From the NCBI GenBank assembly GCA_024405255.1, contig JAKSOY010000027.1, positions 1-28,052 on the forward strand: a DNA stretch of 28,052 nt, in the 5' to 3' direction. This document shows positions 24,301-28,052 of the stretch, one piece after another. This DNA comes from Kiritimatiellia bacterium (lineage in GTDB: Bacteria; Verrucomicrobiota; Kiritimatiellia; RFP12; UBA1067). The notes under the pieces were generated by a model. It was not told where the DNA came from and made no database searches. It saw nothing but the letters and a program-made list of their open reading frames with translations. Position 1 is the stretch's first letter. Every line of letters begins with the position of its first letter. A program made the translations under genes and the position numbers.

Positions 24301-25913
24301 TCGCCGCTCGCGATGCGCATCCGATGGAGCGCATACGACGCATTGTAGGTACCCATGTTGCAGGCGAAGAGCGCTAGCGTGCGATTGACGCCGCCGAACC
24401 AATGCGAGGCGTTGTAGGTGATTGCGGGCAGTGCATTCGTTGACACGTTCACCCAGCCGCCACTGTAGACCGTGATCCGGTAGTCGGTATCGGCGAGAGA
24501 CTTTCCGATCGTCGTACCCCCAGCATGGAACATGATGTTGTTGCTCTGCTGATTGAGGAGCGTACGGTTGCCCGCCCAGGCGTCCTGGCCGAAGAAGACC
24601 GTTGTGTTCACGTAATGCACCTGGCTGAAGTGAATGTCGAGCGACATGCCGTCGAACACCTTCACCGCGGTATCGATCCACTGCTTGCCCGTGGAGGCGA
24701 TCCAGTCGAGGGCCGTATAGCCCGCCGGGAGAGACCGCGCGCCAACCGTGAGCTGAAGGCCCGTCGCCGTTGTCACGAGCGTGCGTACCGCGCCATCGGC
24801 GCCCGTCGCCGCGCCTTCCGCGAGCGTCACCGCGCCACCCTCGGCGACCGTGAACGAGTCCGCCGTCACAAGGTCGTAGGTGCCCGCCGCGAGCGTGGGC
24901 GGCAATGCCACCGTGACGGGACCCGTCACCGTCGCTGCGCCCGTCGCCGCCAATGTGGGCGTGCCTTCGCCGAACGGCGCGTACGCGAGCGTGCCACCCG
25001 CAAGTTCGAGCGTCGCACATGAAATCGGTTGGGCACTTGCTTCCTTCACGACGATCGAGCCGGCCGCGAGCGTCAGCTTGCCCGTCAACTCCATACCCGC
25101 CGTGTAGGTGGTGCCCGCTTCGCTCTTCGAGTAGTCCTCGCCCGTCACCTTCCGGCCCAAGGCGGGCGCCCACTTCTTCATCAGATAGGTCGTCACCGCC
25201 TCGCGGTCGGAATCGCTCAGCACCTCGGAAAAGAAGATCACTTCGGCGAGCTGACGGCCGCCCACGCGATTGCCGGAATCCACAGACGAGTTACGGTCAC
25301 GGGTGAGCGAGTTTGAATTCGCGTTCTCCTTCGTGGTGAAACACAGAACCTGCATCCGCTTGTCGTCCGGCGTCGCCGACGAGCTGAAATTCGGCACGGG
25401 ATCCAAACCATCCCACAGGGCATTCGCCTTCGTGTACGAGCTATGAAGATACCAGTTGTTACCGCGATGGAAGTGGTAGGTACCCGTGTCGCCGTTCACC
25501 GTGGCGTCGCCAAGGAGGAACGCCCGGGAGTCATTCGCGATACGGATCACTTCGAAGACGGTACGGATGTTGGTGAAGCGGGTATAGAGCATATCCTTCT
25601 GGCTGCCGACGGCGCCGAAGTCGAGTGTGGGGACGCCCCAGGAGGTTTCGTCCAAGGTCGGCTTGCTACCCGTATAGGTCGCCACGCGCCGGTCGCCCGC
25701 CTTCGACACCCAGTTCGTGACATCGCCGTTCGCGTCCACGCCCAGCGTCACGCGATCGGCCGCATCAAGCCAGAAGGTGGCCTTCTCGGCAATCACGCTC
25801 GGCGGAACCGCCGTCGTATCAACGCCGCCCGCCTCCGCGCGGAGACCGCCAACCAAAACTACAAGGCCCAGCACGCCCGCCAAGCCTGTCCCGACTTTAC
25901 GAATCAGATTCAT
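18342..25913 (-). CDS. Giant secreted multidomain protein: LamG-like, YIDTG-type, beta-strand repeats, discoidin-like domains
   Basis: This protein has 2,523 residues. The ATG at 25913 has GGGAG six bases upstream and begins a signal peptide (about 1-28, ending LRAEA). Domains read by eye: LamG-like 40-262 (ATFWLDAADR...QLAEVIFFSEVLSDSDREAV); YIDTG-type LamG-like domains at about 397-573 and 582-778 (WIASTGKQWIDT, QSNSSQYIDTGY, each closing with DFVPCR or DFRPAR and GLWD or GVWD); W-T-G...NW beta-strand-repeat modules (AVWTGAAEDGGLW; AVWTGAADDGIALNPANW, the latter followed by IDLKGHDLWV); a duplicated sandwich-like segment near 1122-1312; beta-solenoid; and two discoidin/F5-8C-like domains at about 1982-2136 and 2234-2404 (PADWAILASNNGTDWVTLD; TVWSLEASADGVNWATID). 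The chain ends RKGLTLYVR. No outer-membrane barrel or cell-wall anchor is visible. A surface or extracellular glycan-binding or adhesive role is inferred from the lectin-like domains. It has its own promoter and is convergent with the deaminase gene. Confidence 0.87.
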   Translation of the reverse strand: MNLIRKVGTGLAGVLGLVVLVGGLRAEAGGVDTTAVPPSVIAEKATFWLDAADRVTLGVDANGDVTNWVSKAGDRRVATYTGSKPTLDETSWGVPTLDFGAVGSQKDMLYTRFTNIRTVFEVIRIANDSRAFLLGDATVNGDTGTYHFHRGNNWYLHSSYTKANALWDGLDPVPNFSSSATPDDKRMQVLCFTTKENANSNSLTRDRNSSVDSGNRVGGRQLAEVIFFSEVLSDSDREAVTTYLMKKWAPALGRKVTGEDYSKSEAGTTYTAGMELTGKLTLAAGSIVVKEASAQPISCATLELAGGTLAYAPFGEGTPTLAATGAATVTGPVTVALPPTLAAGTYDLVTADSFTVAEGGAVTLAEGAATGADGAVRTLVTTATGLQLTVGARSLPAGYTALDWIASTGKQWIDTAVKVFDGMSLDIHFSQVHYVNTTVFFGQDAWAGNRTLLNQQSNNIMFHAGGTTIGKSLADTDYRITVYSGGWVNVSTNALPAITYNASHWFGGVNRTLALFACNMGTYNASYALHRMRIASGDRLVRDFVPCRTPEGEVGLWDWVEQKFYGNKGTDRFYGSDEKVLLLPYLQSNSSQYIDTGYVHAMHDEFTLDANISSSQSQTHAVLFGSRHKASTGGGDADKKNAAYFMARLGGANRPVYCRGVESTALVGTTLGFDQRVTVVCHDDTASWTNADGTTGSVSDPTALTDGFNTICLFGLHEDGGYYYYPTMRLYGFKVVGESTALKRDFRPARAASGQIGVWDAVTGVFRPTVAGEFPFLGAAYEMDGMRMLVHEGVLAEADVPVATTEIVKTDWYDLDVSAVTNYPAFTIEKGRVSFQNGTPLAAKVNGALTVKGGVKLAFDVTPDGFDCLSVDSVVFDESASAENPVVLEVAAPDLTKLGAPFTLVSGGFSASDLAKLKILSNLSVELVVSDAGALVVAPKQAGAAVWTGAAEDGGLWSTARNWQGDPTSVAGANLVFNLSAGGTTAMDFMTGLSIQSLTSGAEAGAFTHAGEAALYVAGGLTNLSTAAQMFAVPVRLGSLDWTFPIRNEGPLVLSNVSEIAPWVTKDGAGELAVADAFLYKTQHIKVNEGTLKIASRGVAPYIACQVKDSNVRIWPNTDLADVFGVRAGCAYGYSWNYSFCSPFVWTNAGNTASVQFQVSDPTYSKESEVHFTQSGNDVIAKVQAWRYIQSYQLGVDWHSWPAASVKVASYVPENIRPVCYNSVPITKAFQPVWKHVRLSEVTGCAGYMTGAAQKHLNKSNGYFWTYDAATDTATVQMQFTDGVEYSKVVMLTLKQEGDLVLAKADAAGYGPFAAYPLGTDMSNPPNSMGVAEMPTASGYGICGLRPLPYGDCSGVIEIADGARLDIAAVSNAASLDNVEMTHGKIIRIAGDGPDGKGAIYNSGVTTDGTTYSGPNFGRIELTADASIGGAGRMDIRPLAGSMTAEDIAGCRIEGGHTLTIKDMGLGYFGTLNVTWNLDRLRVEGQMSFETAEQGTITNGVWLADGAWVRTHGGVTIGAGIPFFVEENATVALDIEYAASTVNGAFTVTPGATLTVTNVQNLVLAGAITNEGAVVQTGANTLFLNGPLVGNGSFAGAKVRFGGTTNCWNVTANADGWTSRADFSAVTDPDCLRGLKSIALTYTGDELGDGKVFALAPVGSLTAQEARNIVLSVTDAEGNALTENNYLSIADGTLLVHLGDSHYPLTAVWTGAADDGIALNPANWACTNQTGTVAEGAIPMYYTNVRLDGEVTFNCPSSAAFACESFAANVSLGAACDWRALDLSRLEEGSVIDLKGHDLWVVLAGTPTKSVTFTDSSANATDSGTLHVEVPSGVTLNAGTFRFTGTVKLAKEGAGAWEFPNGTPYVSAGGVSFTAGSMKFTGATELGAGKEDLTARMTSTVLDLNGQTVAVKTINDVGTVVNNAAAAATLVFGRGDTDATLGLAAPANTLYRKEGTGTLTVNGTLGTDLDLAGGTVHLQKPAFRHYRFVVLRAYGSTCNSMQFSEFKLLDGEIDVTQRRTGFSYTGSAPNQFPANESPVNAVDGKLDTKYLDLRCANGSYAANKGNIYIQLDYAEPQPITAYNWATANDKPNSAADGRDPADWAILASNNGTDWVTLDKRTGYNATTTRRTWVGPFTVGATTPAVNVTGAKEDAKLVVDGVNLAMNTSVAVGELAFANDGRLSVTGGTVNANVSGAGKVVKTGTGSASMQGTCALTVEGGVQVDGGRLAVVPAMEDCKWFRFSVKALESGALIQISELGLYDAKGTRVNLSLTRVNTLEELAPGRVWASNVGQTGSGQVVEKLFDNSMDENSKWCFSSPTTPTPSDPSTWLVVVMRLPNAATPVASYNMATAGDSGKYYVRNPTVWSLEASADGVNWATIDEKALSAGPHANNTWYNGGTPYKTSGVASVPLTGTPSLGTVGVAAGAELVVPPTLAASGVRANWTTNGTVAALQLISKGKLELVNVPADPPSEFAVPFATGNLSGSVKNWRVTMNGEEHTELMVFLRNGTLYVGRKGLTLYVR

Positions 25914-25991
25914 TCTCTTCTCCCATTAACCTTTTGAAAATGATTGCACTTCACGCTCGTAAAAAGCCACTCATCTCCCTTTGATGCAAAT

Positions 25992-26021
25992 ATTCTACCA
26001 AATCTCGCTCGTCCGAGTCAA
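25992..26021 (-). promoter_or_regulatory. Sigma70-type promoter for the 2,523-residue giant
   Basis: On the minus strand, TTGACT (26021-26016), an 18-bp spacer and TAGAAT (25997-25992) predict a start near 25985 and a leader of about 70 nt. A second TATAAT (26046-26041) lies just upstream but lacks a matching -35. Confidence 0.6.
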
Positions 26022-26051
26022 TCCACTTACTTTGAACACCATTATACGTAA

Positions 26052-26075
26052 ATCCCAACAATTTGGTGCTGGGAT
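26052..26075 (-). terminator. Weak hairpin after the AAA-ATPase-like gene
   Basis: ATCCCA/TGGGAT form a 6-bp stem with a 12-nt loop that starts within the TGA stop of the AAA-ATPase-like gene and is followed by TTT. It is short and AT-poor downstream, so it may or may not terminate; read-through into the giant gene is possible. Confidence 0.3.
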
Positions 26076-27832
26076 CAAACGGGGAACCAGCGGTAGCCGA
26101 GGTCGGCGTAGACCTCCACGACCGCCGTTTCGACGGCGTGGTTCCATCCGGGACGCGCCGGCAGGGACGCGCGGTAGCGTTCCGCCTGTGCGAAGGTCTC
26201 GGCGTCGGGCATGCGGTTTTCATCGGCGAAAAGGCGCGCCGCACCGTCCTTCTTCGTGAAGTACTTGAACTCGACGAGCATCGCATCCTTCGCGAGGCCC
26301 GGCTTCGGCACGGCGAGGAAGTCGCAGCGGCCCGCCGGGGTGTTGTACTCGATCTCGATCGTGTAGAACATCGGGAGGGCATCCCACGTGCGCGAGGCGA
26401 ACGTCGTGCGGAAGAAGTTCTCGTTCATCTTGTCGTAGGCCTGCGCGGGGATGCGCGCCTTCACATAATACTGCCAGAACTGCTCGAAGACGTTCTTCCA
26501 GGTGCCACCGTTCATGACGAGATCACGGGCCGCGCCGATGAAGTGGCGCCGCGCCTCGTCCTCGTTCGTGAAGGCGGAGAGCTCGTCGTAGTAGTCCACG
26601 AACATGTTCCGGATCGTGAGGTTCGGAATCGCAAGCGAGAACCCATCCTCGAAAGTCAGAAGCCCTAGATAGTAGAGCGCGTAGGGGTAGAATTCCTTCG
26701 AGAAGAACTTCACGCGGCCGAATCTCGACGAAAGTCCGAGGTACGACGCCGACTCTCCCTCGCCCCGTTCAACGTAGGCCCGCACCCGCTCGAGCGCGTT
26801 CGCCGTCGAACCCGCGAGACGCCGGATCCAGCCGACGTCTGTGCGGACGTTCGCGTCGATGACCAGCGCAGACGGCATCCCACCGTCGGATACGAGGTTG
26901 AACAGGTACCAGTTGCAGGTCGTCGAGTTGTAGAGCGGCTCCGCGCCGGGAATGAAATGGTAGCCATCGTGAAACGCCTTGATGTCCGCAAGGACCCGGG
27001 GTTTGATCGACGGATCGAACCCATAGTCCGCAAAGACGCGATCCACGTAGCCGCTGATCTGGGACGCCGTGAACCCCACCATGCCGAGGAAGTGCCGATT
27101 CAGGCTCACCACGGTGCCGACATTGAACCCGCTCGAGAGGTCGTCGAGGGTGATCGGCAGAACGCCCGTGAAATACGTACGTCCCACGTTGCCTTCTTCC
27201 AGCCCCGCCTTGAAGGACTTGAAGAACGCCTTGAAGAAGGAATCGCGCGGCAGTCCGCCCACGTTGTCGTGGCCGCAGATCGCATCGTATTCGGCGTCGC
27301 GATTGGAGACGACGAGCTCGTTCGTGAAGTTGTCGTATTCGTCGATGATCACGTAGATCGGCGGCAGGTTGTTCGCGCGGACGATGTTCCGAACCCTGTC
27401 GATCATCATCGCCGGATTCTCCGCCTTGAGCGCGGCAGACCAGTCGGCCAGGGCGGCATAGCGCACGGCAAACTCCCCCACCTGCATTTTGACGTGCTCG
27501 AAGAAGTTCCGCTCGATCTCCGCGAGCGATCCAACCTCGATCGTGGAGAAGTTGAAGCGCAGCACGAGGAAGGAATTCGCGAGCGGCGTCGGGTCCCGAC
27601 CGATGTCGGTCTCGCCGAAGAGCTCCTGGAAGCGGTCCTTCAGGTTGACGTCGTAGTAGTGCGCGAGCACGGAACACCAGACGGACTTGCCGAAGCGCTT
27701 GGGGCGCAAGAATACGGGCGTCTCCACGTTCTCCAACTCGCGGATGTAGGCCGTGTTGTCCACGAAATAGCATTCGCGGACCAGCTTCTCGTAGTTCATC
27801 ACCCCGTAGGGTATCTTGCGCCTCGTACTCAT
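26075..27832 (-). CDS. AAA-ATPase-like protein with C-terminal PD-(D/E)XK nuclease domain
   Basis: This 585-residue cytosolic protein matches the 'predicted AAA-ATPase' (AAA-ATPase_like) plus PDDEXK_9 architecture. Its start, RKIPYGVMNYEKL...YFVDNTAYI (5-30), is the usual family N-terminus, which supports the ATG at 27832 over a 72-codon extension that translates a tandem repeat. FLRPKRFGKSV (41-51) is the family's Walker A variant, YVIIDEYDNF (160-169) is Walker B, and YFTGVLPITLDDLSSGFNVG (220-239) is a conserved family block. Near the C-terminus, D504 and E521-x-K523 (CDFLAV...VEFKYF) fit a PD-(D/E)XK active site. The length is normal for the family. These proteins occur in many copies in gut anaerobes; their function is not established, with suggestions ranging from mobile-element to defence or DNA-processing roles. 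There is no Shine-Dalgarno sequence before the ATG, and the promoter almost touches it. Confidence 0.88.
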   Translation of the reverse strand: MSTRRKIPYGVMNYEKLVRECYFVDNTAYIRELENVETPVFLRPKRFGKSVWCSVLAHYYDVNLKDRFQELFGETDIGRDPTPLANSFLVLRFNFSTIEVGSLAEIERNFFEHVKMQVGEFAVRYAALADWSAALKAENPAMMIDRVRNIVRANNLPPIYVIIDEYDNFTNELVVSNRDAEYDAICGHDNVGGLPRDSFFKAFFKSFKAGLEEGNVGRTYFTGVLPITLDDLSSGFNVGTVVSLNRHFLGMVGFTASQISGYVDRVFADYGFDPSIKPRVLADIKAFHDGYHFIPGAEPLYNSTTCNWYLFNLVSDGGMPSALVIDANVRTDVGWIRRLAGSTANALERVRAYVERGEGESASYLGLSSRFGRVKFFSKEFYPYALYYLGLLTFEDGFSLAIPNLTIRNMFVDYYDELSAFTNEDEARRHFIGAARDLVMNGGTWKNVFEQFWQYYVKARIPAQAYDKMNENFFRTTFASRTWDALPMFYTIEIEYNTPAGRCDFLAVPKPGLAKDAMLVEFKYFTKKDGAARLFADENRMPDAETFAQAERYRASLPARPGWNHAVETAVVEVYADLGYRWFPV

Positions 27833-27839
27833 GGTGGGT

Positions 27840-27869
27840 ATTATAGCATATTTCAAAATCCGCAGGCAA
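27840..27869 (-). promoter_or_regulatory. Promoter abutting the AAA-ATPase-like ATG (leaderless candidate)
   Basis: On the minus strand, TTGCCT (27869-27864), an 18-bp spacer and TATAAT (27845-27840) place the start site at or next to the ATG (27832). No ribosome-binding sequence lies between them. Confidence 0.6.
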
Positions 27870-27905
27870 ACGAATACAGCGATTTCTTCGGGTGGGAGAG
27901 TGGAG

Positions 27906-27993
27906 GATTGTTCGATTGTTCGATTGGTCGATTGTTCGATTGTTCGGATTGTTCGATTGGTCGGATTGGTCGATTGGTCGGATTGGTCGATTG
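27906..27993. repeat. Degenerate octamer tandem repeat, GATTG(T/G)TC with occasional extra G
   Basis: Ten consecutive units of 8 or 9 bp plus a 5-bp partial unit run without interruption. Units alternate between GATTGTTC and GATTGGTC, and some carry an added G (for example 27938-27946, 27955-27963, 27972-27980). The array lies 37 bp upstream of the -35 of the AAA-ATPase-like gene. The rest of the right end (27994-28052) shows no gene; a weak GAGT/ACTC hairpin before a T7 run on the minus strand is the only other structure. Confidence 0.9.
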
Positions 27994-28052
27994 CGTGCCG
28001 TTGGCCATAGAATTGAAAAAAAGAGTGCGGTGAAAAACTCAGATGCACCCCA

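Noticed and set aside
27906..27993. CRISPR array
   Set aside because: Units are 8-9 bp, contiguous and without unique spacers, and no cas genes are present.
27833..28048. 72-codon N-terminal extension of the AAA-ATPase-like protein
   Set aside because: It translates the octamer repeat and the promoter region; family members begin at the RKIPYG block. It is kept only as a possible phase-variation idea.

Overview
The window looks like a chromosomal stretch from a GC-rich PVC-group bacterium, most likely Verrucomicrobiota/Kiritimatiellota from a gut or another glycan-rich anaerobic habitat. This is inferred from the gene families: giant secreted beta-strand-repeat proteins, a lamin-tail/CotH giant, a hydrazine-synthase-alpha-like c-type cytochrome, a uroporphyrinogen-decarboxylase-family methyltransferase-like protein and an AAA-ATPase/PD-(D/E)XK protein. 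No rRNA, tRNA, CRISPR array, integrase or transposase was recognised. No stretch over 300 bp lacks a gene.

Layout. (1) 1-5586, minus strand, read right to left: a UroD-family protein, then a secreted right-handed beta-helix protein (GH141-like), then a secreted three-haem-motif protein with an HzsA-like middle region that runs off the left edge. A good sigma70-type promoter precedes the first gene, and a second promoter overlaps the stop codon of the beta-helix gene. (2) 5773-10467, minus: a 1,564-residue secreted beta-strand-repeat protein with its own promoter and a strong terminator hairpin. (3) 10596-17737, plus: a broken sialidase-like (BNR/Asp-box) gene start, then a 2,240-residue secreted protein with about five lamin-tail domains, a CotH-kinase-like domain and a LamG domain apparently nested in another sandwich domain. 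(4) 17804-18307, plus: a cytosolic nucleoside/guanine-type deaminase, convergent with (5) 18342-25913, minus: a 2,523-residue secreted protein with LamG-like, YIDTG-type, beta-strand-repeat and discoidin-like domains. (6) 26075-27832, minus: an AAA-ATPase-like/PD-(D/E)XK protein with a promoter so close to its ATG that the mRNA may be leaderless, and a degenerate octamer array just upstream.

How they may work together (inference). Most of the coding capacity is exported: two giant adhesin- or glycan-binding-like proteins, one giant LTD/CotH protein, a beta-helix carbohydrate-active enzyme candidate and a periplasmic or surface cytochrome. This fits a glycan-attachment and degradation lifestyle. 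The two minus-strand giants share the C-terminal tetrapeptide LYVR, a recurring YI-STG-QYIDT domain and W-T/S-G...NW modules, and neither has an outer-membrane barrel. Their export or anchoring route is the main open question. Domain boundaries were read by eye and are approximate.
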